From Vespa crabro (taxonomy: Eukaryota; Arthropoda; Insecta; Hymenoptera; Vespidae), in contig NC_060965.1 of the NCBI RefSeq assembly GCF_910589235.1, positions 5,511,697-5,575,696 on the forward strand: DNA of 64,000 bases, written 5' to 3'. Below the pieces are notes generated by a model that was not told where the DNA came from, did no database searches, and saw only the letters and a program-made list of their open reading frames with translations. The translations under genes were made by a program, and so were the position numbers. Shown here one piece after another: positions 50,814 through 63,528 of this stretch (position 1 is its first letter; every line of letters starts with the position of its first letter).

Positions 50814-52284
50814 TTATTTATTTATTTATACATGGACTATGTATGTATATAAGAAAATTATTTTAGAATGAACGCTAGTCTTTTTACATTATAGAATTAG
50901 ATTATATGTTTTAAGGATAGAACGATGAAAAAAGTGTGAAACGAAGAAAGATAAAAGAAAAAAAAAAAAAAAGAAAAAGAAAAAAATAGAAAATAAATGT
51001 AACGAAATCGATAAAATTTGCATCGATATTATCCCTTCATTTACAATTTAGAAACGTATAATAATATGTTATTCAATCGTTCTCTCTTCGTCATTAAAAC
51101 GATGGGTTATTATCACGACAATAATTTATGTATCGAAACGGGCGGCGTTACGTCGAGGAAAAGAAAAAAGGAAATAAAATATAAAACGTTCGTGAATAGA
51201 GATGATATACAGCGAGTGTTGGAACATTTAATTTGTATAAATATTTTTTTTTTTTTGGTATTTAATCAAAGAATCACATTGTTATAAACATTTGCTTGAA
51301 GAATTGTTTCTTCGTTCGTTATTTTACTTTCTTGAAATGGTATTACTATTGCATCTTATTTTAATTCTTGGACATATTATCTTGATAAACGTGTAAGGAA
51401 ACAAAGGTTTCTTACACGTTAATTCTATGTAAATATCTTCCTTTTGTACTTGAATGTGCTGGATTAATGCGAGTTAAAGATTCAATTAAAACTTTGACAA
51501 ATTTGTTACCATTTGTTTCACATGTGTTAAATAACAATTAGAACGTTTTTGCATGTCACATTATAATTTTCTTTTATATAAATAATAATGTATTTTCTTT
51601 TCTATTGAATAAATAGATTTTCAAGAGAAAGAGAAAGAGAAAGAGAAAGAGAAAGAGAGAGAGAGAGAGAGAGAAGAAGAATATTACAGAGATAAGTTAA
51701 AACTTATAAAATAGAATCAACAAATAATGTTGTATATAAAATAAAAAATAAACGAAGAAAAAAAAAATAAAGGTAAACAATAAAGTAAAAATATCTAAAG
51801 TCTTTGACATTTGTAATAGGTATTATTCTATAATAATGATAATGATGATGACCATAAAGTTATTCATTTTTAATTTAGAGAAAGAGAAAGACATAGAGAA
51901 AGAAAAGAATGGAGGAGACAAAGACAGAGATAACACAAAAGAAAGAGAGAGAGAAAGAGAGAGAGAGACAAACAGACAGATAGAGGCAGAACGTTTAAAT
52001 GCGTTTTGTTCACCTTTCACCATGCTCGCACACCCCTTTTATATCGTTATAAGCAGAAAACGTTGCGTTATGCTAGAGAGACGAAATACGACATTTCGTT
52101 GATGTTCATTGCGCGACTCTCTCTCGCGGGACATTTTAGGTAATGTATATTGCATAACTCCCCTAGTACCGTAGGTATCCTTCCATCTTATCCTCTCGCG
52201 TATTTCTCTCTTCATTTCTCTCTTTACCCTAATGTATAAGTGACTTTTCGACGAGTGTTTTGTCGTTTATTTCGTTTCTCTCTC

Positions 52285-52319
<35 letters not shown>

Positions 52320-52380
52320 TTCTCTCTTTTTCTTTGTGTCTTTCCTTATTCAGGTAAATTTTAATTCATTAATCGTAATT

Positions 52381-52418
<38 letters not shown>

Positions 52419-54136
52419 GAGAGTGAGAGAGCGAGAGAGAGAGAGAGATAGAAAATGGTCTACATCATAATACGCTTTATTATTGCTAATGAAAAGTTTT
52501 AACGTTAAATGTTAATAAAATTTGTGTTAAGTATTTAACGTGATTTTAGTGTGATTAATCGTACAATAATAATGCATATACCGAGTTTTCTTTTCGCTTG
52601 TATGAATGCCGATGGCGTGGTTAGATATTATTTTTTTTTTGTGATAATAAATAAAACGTACGATGAAAAAAGGAAAAAGAAGTTCTCTTTCGTATCAGTC
52701 TTGTCAAGGATGCCCGTACATAAATTACTTTTTTCATTTATTTATATTTCGTTTGATGTTAATGATTTATCCATAGATATTATATTTATAATTTTAATAT
52801 TTCGTGCGATAGTACGCTTTCCCATTTATATTTTTATTTAATCGTATTAATTGTAGCTGAATATAATCAGATAAAACGAGGTAAATACTGAATTAATTTC
52901 GTAGAAAATTTTGTTTTCCCAATGTAACTCATACTTGAAAACATGACGAGTAAATTAATTTATGATAATATCTAATAAATATGGGAAATAAGAGAGAAAT
53001 AAATATTGATATAATAATAATAATAAATATTAATATAATAAAAATTAATATTAAGTATAATAAAAATAAATATTGAATATATAAGCACAGATTAAATATA
53101 TTAAATGAATATTTTATAAATATTATTAGCGGATATCTGTCGATTAAAAGAAAGTCGTATGCTTTTATTATAAATTATTACAAATGCCTTATTACAATGT
53201 TATTATATATATATATTTATCTATACATATAATTTATATATACATATATTTATATATAGTTAATATATATATTTTCTTTTGTTGTTGTTTATAGTACTGC
53301 ATATATCTCAATAAACTTTATAATTTTATTGCAATTGTTGTTGCCTACATTGAGGATTCGATGTATCCTCCATAAATCGTACCTATACACGCTCGTTTTC
53401 TGAGGGTATCGATAGTTTCAGTATCGTAGAAAGAAGCTCGACTTCTTGTTTTCTCTTTTCTCTCCCTTCTCCTCTCCTCTCCCATCATTGAGCCAGCAAC
53501 ACCGATACGCTCTCATAAATTTGTTTCAGCGAGCGTGACGGAGCGTCGGGTATACCGCCTCCCTTCCTCTCCCCCACTCCCCTCTAGACGATCGAAATTT
53601 GCCGATAAGAGAAGGGGGTGTCGCAATAAACGAGTCTCTTTCAAGAAGATGGCCATTTTTATCTTTATCTTCATACGAGAAAGAAGATGAAGACAGAGTA
53701 AAAAAAAGAAAAAAAAAAGAAAATAAAAGAATAAAAAAAAAAAGAAAGAAAAATAAATAAATAAAAAGAAAGAGATTTTTGTACGATAAATTTCCTATCG
53801 AATAACATTTTTAACGACATAACAAAGAGGTTTACATTTTTTGTTTTATTTCATTATCATCATCATCATCATATCTCATTCAATTATTTTCTTTCTTATC
53901 TAATTTACTTTTATATTTTATCTGTGAAATGTTGACTTTTATAATGCAATGGTAATGTAATAATTTTGTATAAATGTTTTAATAAATATGACAAATTCTT
54001 TTCCAATATTTTTTTCCATTTTTTTCCGTACCTGCATCCTGTATTTTTTGATATTATATTTAACATAATATTTAATTTATTACGACTTTATTTAATTTTT
54101 ACAACTATACTATATTAATAAAAAGAACTTTCTGAT

Positions 54137-54172
<36 letters not shown>

Positions 54173-54660
54173 GTACTAGATGTTTTAAATAATTATACCT
54201 GGATAATTTTTTAATTAAGTAAGTATACTTTCTTACTGTTTAATGTAATAAAATTCATTTTATTAATATTTTTAATATAACACGTTTCAAGTAATTATAT
54301 TATATTTCATAAATATTTCAAATAAGTATACTTTCTCAATGTTAAATATCATAAAAGTTTGTTTGTTAAAAAGCAATATAAATAATATCTATACATATCG
54401 AGAAGCAACAATGTATTTTGGAGTATATTCAGTATGCTCAATTTCAAAACGTTGAGAAGAATGATTGGTAAAAATGTAAAGTGCTACTGGAGACGTTTGA
54501 AGTTTTCTTCCTTGCGTCGTTGAACTTGGGCAGACAAAAGTATACTGGCGAGTACATAAAATGCGTGGAAAGAGAAGAAGAGGGTCTTCGTGAAAGCTAC
54601 ATTTCACACTGATTACACTCCTCCAGCTAGGCACTCCACAGTATTCCTCCTCCTCCTCCT

Positions 54661-54701
<41 letters not shown>

Positions 54702-56390
54702 CTCTCTCTTTCTTCTCTTTTTTTTTCTTTCTCTCTCATATTTTCTCATCTCGTATTTCTCTCTGATCTCGTAAGAGACGTTCTCTTCTTGACGACTAAC
54801 GTGAATCTCCCGAAAGTACACTTCTTCTACGGATTAATGATCGTAAGTATCAGATGTTTTAGAAAAGAAATTAATTACATTAGCGTATCGGACATTTCAG
54901 GATGGTCGAGAATTCCAACGAATTGAATTTCTTTAGTAGATTAAAGAAAATACGTTCAAGGATGGCGATACGTTAACGTCGATGGATCGTTACAAAGTAT
55001 GTATGTATTTATATGTACATACATACACATCCTTGTGTGTGCTGATTGACTCTAGAAAGTAAATGTATGTCGACTTATTCGACGTGTGTAAACTATCTCT
55101 TTATGTATATATTTAATACACAACATATATATATATATAGATAGATAGATAGATATATGCATCTATATAAATAGAGATTAACGAAATAAAAATGATGTTT
55201 CTAAGATAAGATAAAATATAAAGTCTCGTAGAATCGATCGTATTTCCCCCCACCCCTTTACCCCTTGATTAACTAGATAAAGTCTAGTCGACATGTTTTC
55301 TTATCAGTGTGTTATTGCATTGTAAAGGTATCGTTGCGTTTGAAAATGCGTCTAGAAAATCCTACGAGTTTCAGCTACGTGCTTTGCATCGAATACCAAA
55401 AGATATCTGCTAAGCCATTGTATTTCCTTACACGATTTTCTTACCAACGGGATAGCGAGCGACGATACGTATGAGTTAAGGAAAAGGAAACAAAAAATAA
55501 ATAGATCTTATTATCAAAAGAGAATTAAGAAAATAATCTCACGATCGTTCGATCTATGAATTTAAAATTAAAAGGTAAAAGAGTAAAGTCATTGGGGTGC
55601 CATTTTGTCGGGGAACCATCCTCATACAAGTTATTGCGTCACGCGTTAGACTTCTCAAAGCCACGGGAACACACGGGATATCAAGGGGTCAAAGGCGACG
55701 AAGGTAAAGGCGACAGCTCGTTTATAGAGACTGCTTCAATCTATATTGGTCGCGGACGTGAACAGAGGTTCCGTGGATAGATAGGTCGCCAGGAGGGGGT
55801 TGGTGATGGTAGTGGTGATAGTGATGGGGGTTGGTGGTGGATGGTGGTGGAAGAAGATATAGACAGTGACACACAGGTGCTTGAGCAAACAAGATGTAAA
55901 TTTGCCACGTCCTGGATCAGTCTGGAAGCAAGTAATTAGATACGTTGTTGCGAAGGATCACCTTTGAGCTCCTGTTTCGTATTAAGGCCACTGTTCCTGC
56001 CCCCTCTCCTCCCTTTTATCAGTGGATAGACGTAGCCTCAACGTGGTCAGGCAACCCTGCGTGGTTAACCTCTGCGTGACTCTAAACCTACTAGTAGGCC
56101 TACTCATATTCACGCACCGGCCGCACATCCCATTACATGTTTAATATACTATATAAGATTCTAATGGTATAAAGAAATTTTGTTAGATTCAATGTTATTT
56201 CTATAAAAAGCGATGTCCTTTTCCTTTTATTTCTCTCAATTTTTTTCTTCTCCTTTTTCTTTTTTACGAGCACTTTATCTTCGATCTTCGAATTTCCTGA
56301 GGGTAACATCTCTGAACGTTCGAAGTTCGAATCAGTCGAGTGGTATGAACTCAATGCCGAGCTAATCGATTTGTCAGGACGGAAGCGGAA
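48911..56390. other. Gene-poor region dominated by repeats, part 2
   Basis: No gene recognised. Repeats: (GA)n 49190-49386, (TA)n 50066-50104 and 50781-50806, (GAAAGA)/(GA)n 51627-51674, (TC)n 52278-52330, (GA)n 52381-52450, (TA)n 54141-54169, (TC)n 54658-54720. A hairpin lies at 51388-51420. Less AT-rich islands at 50330-50720, 53370-53660 and 55560-56100 have no recognisable product; the last contains a GGT/GAT trinucleotide-type stretch at 55797-55855. Confidence 0.5.
49190..49386. repeat. Long (GA)n microsatellite
   Basis: Two near-pure GA runs (49199-49240 and 49333-49386) with a purine-rich link. The largest GA block of the window. Confidence 0.95.
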
Positions 56391-56399
56391 ACAAGCTCC

Positions 56400-56600
56400 T
56401 ATGTTATTAGACGCGACCTAATTCGGATTAGATAGTGCTACTCGGATTATCCGACATCGATTAATCATACGTTCATCCTAGAAGCGAAAGTTGGCGGAAA
56501 CTCGCATAACCATGGTTATTTCCGGAAGTTATGACAGCTAATTAGGTAGTCATTAAATATGGTAGTTCCGTCAGTGGAAATTCAGTCTAACGGAGTATAT
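56400..56600. promoter_or_regulatory. Candidate cis-regulatory module
   Basis: Within 200 bases lie two GGATTA sites (56424-56429 and 56453-56458), TTAATCAT, TGACAGCTAATTAG (a Meis-type half site next to a homeodomain core), another ATTAAATA, and TTCCGGAAGT (ETS type). There is no microsatellite and no long open frame. The function is inferred from motif density only. Confidence 0.3.
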
Positions 56601-56816
56601 CTACATATATACATATATTTATCTATTGCCGTATTACCTTTAATGAAATCGAATGAAACTTTTTGGCATGACATTTATTTCGAATGAAATACTCAGTCAA
56701 AAATTTTTTTTCTTCTTTACATTTTTTCCCAATCGAATCAATCATTCACAGTCAAATTTCATCTCGTTGGTATGGACGTTCGGTTTTCATAGCTCGAACT
56801 AGAGAAATCTCTGAAG

Positions 56817-56820
<4 letters not shown>

Positions 56821-56854
<34 letters not shown>
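56821..56854. repeat. (GA)n microsatellite
   Basis: Pure GA run. Confidence 0.95.
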
Positions 56855-56858
<4 letters not shown>

Positions 56859-57102
56859 GAGAAGAAGTGTATGTGTGTGTGCGCGTGCGTGAGTGATAGA
56901 TAGAAGAGTTTCAAGAGTGACACTCGTTCTCTCATTTTGTATTTGCAAGAGAAGGAAGGTACAATCTGATTCGATCTAGCGACGGAAGTCGTGCTAACAA
57001 AAGAATTCCGTTGGTTCTAGCAACATCATTCTCCCTAACGTTACCGTTTTCTACAAGAGTGTAAAATCTTTTCTTGACTCCTTATCAGCTAGGGGAGAAA
57101 GA

Positions 57103-57208
57103 GGACAAGAAGAAGAAGAAAATGAAGAAGAAGAAGAAGAAGAAGATGAAGAAGAAGAAGAAGAAGATGAAGAAGAAGAAAAAGAAAAAGAAGAAGACGA
57201 GAACGTGG

Positions 57209-57270
<62 letters not shown>

Positions 57271-57300
57271 GACGAAGTAGAAGAAGAGGAGACGGTGGGA
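57103..57300. repeat. (GAA)n followed by (GACAAC)n array
   Basis: GAA/GAT trimers to about 57195, then about ten GACAAC hexamers at 57209-57264, then GAC and GAAGAG units. In one + strand frame this lies in a stop-free stretch of about 123 codons (about 56997-57365) that would code Glu and Asp-Asn repeats. There is no in-frame ATG and the flanks show no domain, so a coding role is unproven. Confidence 0.85.
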
Positions 57301-57531
57301 AAAAAAGCACAGTTGGTAGAAGGGTCTACAAACTCACTGGAGTACCGAGCAAAGTCCCTGAGGTAGCCTCCACTTTCAGTATTTACTACGTCCAAGGAAA
57401 AAGCGCCGGTACTTTGGAAGCTCGTGGTCGCTCCTTTGCGAAAGAGTCTCTTCCCTCATTTCTTCCTTCCAGAATCTTGCTTCTTTTTCTTTTTTCCATA
57501 TACATATGTATATGTGTATCAACATGTATAG

Positions 57532-57574
<43 letters not shown>

Positions 57575-58748
57575 TACAGAGTAGTTCAGAAACAGTATTG
57601 ACTGACAACCGAGCATAAAATAATTCCTTGTGAAAAAATAAATCGAAAATGTAGAGTACTGTTCTTACGTATAATACTACGTTTACAAGAAAAAAAAACA
57701 CAACTTTCGAAATCTATTTGTATTTACTGTAAGTTTCAACTTGACGGATCTTCTTCCACTCGTGTTTGTATGTTTACAAACACGAATGACATTATTATTT
57801 GTTTCCTCTAAGTTGCTACTATCGTGCTATAACAGTAGTGCCGTGGTGCCTTATTAAAAATTGTTATTTCCATTGAAATTAATTTAAACAAAATGTTTTT
57901 ATTTTATTACGAAGTAGAAAAATAATTTCATCTTTGGTACTTGAAATAACTATTTTTTCTTTTTTTTTATACTTTTTTTTTCTTTCTTTTTTTTTTTTTT
58001 TTTAGGGTACTTTAAAAGTATTATAATTTTATAAGTGAAAGAAACAAAGTTTAGAATTTAATGTTAAATCCGAATAAAGTGATTCATAAAAAGTAAGAAA
58101 AAAGAGGATAAGGAAAGAGAAGAATGTAAATTAATTGCAAATATCTAGGGGAACAATATTATCTTTCGTTTTTTTTAGACATTTTACAGTACTTTTAAAG
58201 TAACTTTTCAATGAAAACTAAGTTTAATATTCAAAATTTAATCGGAATGAAATATTTCGCAAAAAGGAATGTAAATCATTTCCAGATACAAGACAATTTT
58301 GTAACTAAAACGTTTATTTTTTAATTAAAAAATTTTTCAAATATTATCAAACAATATTTTAAAGTAATACTTTCAATTGAAACAAAGTTTTAGATTTAAT
58401 GTTTATAATCGAAATGAAATTATTTAAGATATATATATATATACACACACACTTATATTTTTCTTAGATATTGCGATTCATTTAACATTTTCTAGATATT
58501 GTCAAGTTATCCGATAAGTTGTCCGTTTATGGCAAGTTGGTCCGTTTTCGAGCTTAATTATACTCTTAAATCGATATAAGATATTAAACTAGTACAGAAA
58601 CTAGTAACAGAATAGAAATACAGATAGAGAGAGATATTCCTGAAATATCTCTCTTGCATTAACTCCATAAAACAGCCATATTGTTTTAAGTCCAAGAAAA
58701 GCTTTCTTGAATTCTATGTAAACACAATTTCTTCTCTCTTTTTGTCTC

Positions 58749-58793
<45 letters not shown>

Positions 58794-59132
58794 TACTCTC
58801 TCTCTCCTTCTCCTCTTCCTCTTGAATTAAAAAATAAATACGTTTTAGATCAAACAAAACAAAACCAAAAAAAAAAAGGAAAGAATAAAAACTTTACTTT
58901 ATATTTATTATATTACATATATTGATTCCGTTTATAAAGTCAATAGAATCAAATGAAATTGCTTCGTCGGGGCAAATAATTTTTTTTAGAAATTTGAATT
59001 CGATGTGTATATATATATCTGTATCGAGAAAAAGTTTTGATCGATGCATGTGACTAATCGAAACTCGACGAAATTTGAATCGTTTTCAAATTGAAAAAAC
59101 ACGTGCACTCGTTTAAAGTTATTCGTTAGGCT

Positions 59133-59181
<49 letters not shown>

Positions 59182-59589
59182 AATGATCGAATGATCGAAA
59201 GATTGAAGAGACAAACGAATGAGATTTTTTGGTCAATGAGAGTGGAAATGAAAAAGTCTGGTGAAGTGCATGTAACGTGCAGGAAGAGTAGAAGGTTTAT
59301 ATCGAAGTATATCAAACAGCACGACGGTTAATATCGGATTGTGTGCGACGAAGGGATGAAGGGGAACGAACGACGGTTACAAACGTGTTTCTCGTTAAGT
59401 GAAGCAATTACCGGGACCTATCTGTTACCTTACAACGCCGTCAGCAACCACCGTAGCTCTTTAACTTGCGAAGAGATGTCTAAATCTGCGAAGCTGAGCG
59501 TTTTTCTCTCTTACTTCTTTACCTTTCTCGTTTCTTTATCTCTATTTTCGTAGTACGATAATTTGCCATTAATTTTACCTTTGGTTCAA

Positions 59590-59591
<2 letters not shown>

Positions 59592-59632
<41 letters not shown>
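59592..59632. repeat. Poly(A) run of about 41 bases
   Basis: Long homopolymer preceded by TTCAAAT. Confidence 0.9.
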
Positions 59633-59635
<3 letters not shown>

Positions 59636-60824
59636 AAGTAATTAACTTCAGATGTTATTTCTTATTTTCGTAAGAAAATAAACAGTATTAGGTATAGAGT
59701 TAATTACAGAGGCAAAGTAAAAAAAAAAAAGATGAATATGTTTTATTTCATTTATATATTTCTTTTGTTTCTTTTTATAAAAAAAAAAAAGAAATGTTGG
59801 CATTCATTTTCTATCATTTTTTTTTTTTTTTTTTTTAATAAATATACAACATTGTTAAGTTAATAAGAAGCATAATAAAAAGATAAATTCTTTATTTTCT
59901 TTCCATTTTTTTTTCCTCTTTTTTCTTGATGATAAACAAATATTTGTACAAATCTTTCAGAATCATTTGAATAATATCTATAATGAATTGAATTTATAAG
60001 ATTTTTAAAAAACACAATAAATATGTAAAGAGTACAAATGCATATTTTCCTTTAGGAAAAATCATTCAAAATTTATTTTTTCTTTCTTCTTTTTTTTTTT
60101 TTTTTACAAACATTCTTAATAAACAATATCATTTAGTCATAAATTTGATAACAAACAAAGCGTATTGATAAATCAATATATATCATTCAAGAGATAATAA
60201 ATAATTAAAAGATTACAATTTCTAATATTTCAAATAAGTTTAATTTCATAGACATATATAAAATATATTTGTTAGTTTAACCGTTAAAATAATAATTACG
60301 TTTATTCAAGTATCATACCGAAATATTCACGACGAGTGAAATCTTTGATAGGAGTATCGTTGAAAGGTAGATGCGAAAAGTATCTATATGCTTTTTTCTT
60401 TTCGTCCTCTCAATAGGACAATTTTTTTTTGTTTATTTATTTATCGTATCTCTTTCGCGAGTCGATAAATCAACATCGCGTAACGAAGAAATTGGCTCGC
60501 GCCAGATATCCAATAATTTCATATCGCATAGCCTCGTGTCAATTTTACTTTACGCAACGGTGCACGCGACGCATCGATAAACTTGTAAATAATTAACGAA
60601 CGCGCCACGGTGGCATCGTTAACATCCTACCTGTTATTAGCTCTTCCTATTAGGAAGCATTGCCAATGGTCACATTGACGGACGAAACTCGTTATGGGTC
60701 AACATCGTACGCGTCATCAATATTATTGCTACGCTTTATAAAACTACGTTTTTCTTCTTCTTTTTTTTTTTTTAATTTTTCATTTTCTTTCCTTTTCTTT
60801 TCTTTCTTTCCATGTTTTTTTTTT

Positions 60825-60855
<31 letters not shown>

Positions 60856-60961
60856 CTATAATTTTTTCCTTCGGAAACTTTATTTCACACTCTTATGAAA
60901 AATCACTTCGTGATTTTATTATTAATGTATTTTTTTTTTTTTTTTAAGAGACAGAAAGAAA

Positions 60962-61001
<40 letters not shown>

Positions 61002-61573
61002 GAAAATATTCTTTTATATGCATGATCACTTCAATCTCATCTCGTATAGAAGAAACAAAAACAAAAGCAATAACGACAACGGCAACAACAGCAATAACAA
61101 CAATAAAAATAAAGACTACAAAAACAAAAACAAGTACAACAATGATTTATTTGAAATTAGTTTTTGATTTTAGAAAGAGTATCATGTTTCGTCATAGCAC
61201 CGTGAATCCTTCTATTTTGGGGGAAAACAGTGCATATGGTCCGTCATTTCACTCTGGATACATGTATGTATGTATTTTGAATGGTCGCTGTGTAACTTTA
61301 ATTAACGATATCGAGCATTCGTGGCCACTAGATTAAACCACGTTACCAAGCACGAGTATGAAGTAGTTTTGTTGCTGCTGTTTTTTTTAAAGTAGTTTTG
61401 TTTTGTTTCCTTTTTTTTTTCTCTTTCTTTCATTTCGATTTTCCTTTTCATCAGAAAAAAAGATAGAAACGAGAAAAAGGAAAACAAAAAATTATAAAAG
61501 GAAAAAGGAATAAATTATATTATTGATTATTATATTTTTAATTAATATTGAAAAATTATGTACATATCACAAA

Positions 61574-61628
<55 letters not shown>

Positions 61629-61991
61629 TGTCGGGATAAAGAAAGATGATCGAAAAACGATTAACCAGATAATGTTAAAAAAGTAATACCTTAAATAGTA
61701 TTATATAATCAAGACATAATGGAACATTTAAGGATTCTTTTATCCACCTGCTCTTTTACCTAGATCATATCAGCTAATTACCTCACTGAAAATCTATTGT
61801 CCATTGTCTAGATGGGAAACTCATTAGATACTTTCCAAGGTGAAACGACTAAATTTTATCGTCTTAACGTTTTACATTAAATGCTATACGAATAGGTTTC
61901 TTAGCTGTCTCCTTAGAATTTTTATCCGATTTCTAATGTGTACTTATGTCTCAGTAGTATCTAATTTTATCCTAAGCTCTCTCTCTTTCTC

Positions 61992-62038
<47 letters not shown>

Positions 62039-62404
62039 TTTTATAACATGTGTCTATGTGTTAAGTAAAATTATTAAATTACTGTCAGATACGTTTGATA
62101 TTCTATAGATAAGAATTTATAGGTGATAAGATCTATGATATTATTTTTCGATAATGATTAAATTACTATAGATTCCTTTTTAAGGAAACAAATTAAAAAT
62201 AATACAGGTAAAAGTTAAATGCGATGCTTCTCAATATTTCTATTTTTAATAAATTTTATATTAATAACTTCGAGACCGTTTCGCGTTAAAAATTTATAAA
62301 TATTAGAAATATATTACAGATATAGAATAGTAGACTATAGAATAGTATGCGTATATAAGAACGTTTATTTTGATGACGTTGAAAATAGATCGGTTTTTAT
62401 CGAG

Positions 62405-62407
<3 letters not shown>

Positions 62408-62455
<48 letters not shown>

Positions 62456-62679
62456 AGAGAGGGAGAGGGAGAGAGAGAGTGTACACTTAAAAGTTAAATG
62501 GGACGTTAATAACCCTTTCTCTCATCTACTTACCAAGAGTATGTCGAAATTGCATCCTTTATTCTTCGACTACTAGGTATATATACTCTTTGCTTTCGAA
62601 GATGCTGTATGTAAGATAAGCATAACGAGGAGATAGAGAGTGAGAAGAGAATTTCTAAGCTTGCGACAGAGAGATAGAG

Positions 62680-62718
<39 letters not shown>

Positions 62719-62727
62719 AAGAGGAAA

Positions 62728-62773
<46 letters not shown>
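62408..62773. repeat. (GA)n runs
   Basis: GA-rich tracts at 62408-62480 and 62683-62773 with about 200 bases of unique sequence between. Confidence 0.9.
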
Positions 62774-62776
<3 letters not shown>

Positions 62777-63098
62777 GATAGAATGAACAAGTAGAGGATG
62801 AAGGAAGGGAACCGTCGGTAAGCCGTCGAGCAGCTTCTACCCGGGCAAAGTCAGACGAAATCCTAATTGCTCGCTACGCTAACGCGACGTTAAAATGCTT
62901 CTTGGTTATTAATACCAACGTGCAAAGGTGTTGGTGAGTTCTCATATTTGGCATTAATACCAAGTAGAGTTAGTAGTGGTAATCTCTTGCTCGCATCACA
63001 GACGAATCTCTCCCCTCTCCTTCTCCCCCCCTTAAGCTGCCACCCCCCACCCCCAACCCAATCCTTCTCCCCATCATTTCCTCCCACATATAATAGAT

Positions 63099-63445
63099 AT
63101 ATACTAGGTGATTCTGAAATAAATATTTAAGTTTTCACAACTTTTAGAAAAAATTAACTACGATTAGTTAAAGAACTAATTTTATATAATTAATTTAAAA
63201 ATTTGGCAATAATTCTTATCGATTGTCGCCATATTATTTCTTACTAAATCGATTACGATTGATAATTTAACTTTTTTTTTTAACGAATTTGAATCATTTT
63301 ATAATTTATAAAATTGTCGATTTGTCTCTCTTTCTCTCTCTCTCTCTCCCGCCTTCTTAAAACACTCTGTTACAAATTTATTCGAATACATGAAAAAACA
63401 CTTATCTTATTAATATGTATCACTGATTATTATTTACATATACAC

Positions 63446-63476
<31 letters not shown>

Positions 63477-63528
63477 TAATATATTTTTATTAGAACACAC
63501 ATTAAAATTTTGAATCACCCAGTATATA
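63099..63528. mobile_element. Possible non-autonomous element with inverted ends
   Basis: The left end ATATACTAGGTGATTC and the right end, reverse-complemented (ATATACTGGGTGATTC), agree at all but one of 16 positions and are about 430 bases apart. The interior is AT-rich and non-coding and contains a (TA)n at about 63445-63470. The superfamily was not determined. Confidence 0.5.

Larger units (their letters stand above)
57301..63098. other. Gene-poor region dominated by repeats, part 3
   Basis: No gene recognised. Repeats: (TA)n 57540-57571, (TC)n 58746-58805 and 59140-59180, poly(A) 59592-59632, T runs near 57960-58003 and 60760-60855, (GA)n 60967-60999, (TA)n 61578-61622, (TC)n 61979-62040, (GA)n 62408-62480 and 62683-62773. 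A perfect 10-base inverted repeat lies at 57761-57784. Less AT-rich islands at 60450-60740 and 62800-63090 hold no identifiable product. Confidence 0.5.

Noticed and set aside
58500..58560. Short frame with a transposase-like look (GATAAGTTGTCC region)
   Set aside because: Too short, no diagnostic motif, and no terminal repeats nearby.
59341..59632. Possible processed retrocopy: a 70-codon frame followed by a poly(A) run
   Set aside because: The frame has no recognisable domain, I found no target-site duplication, and homopolymer runs are common throughout the window.
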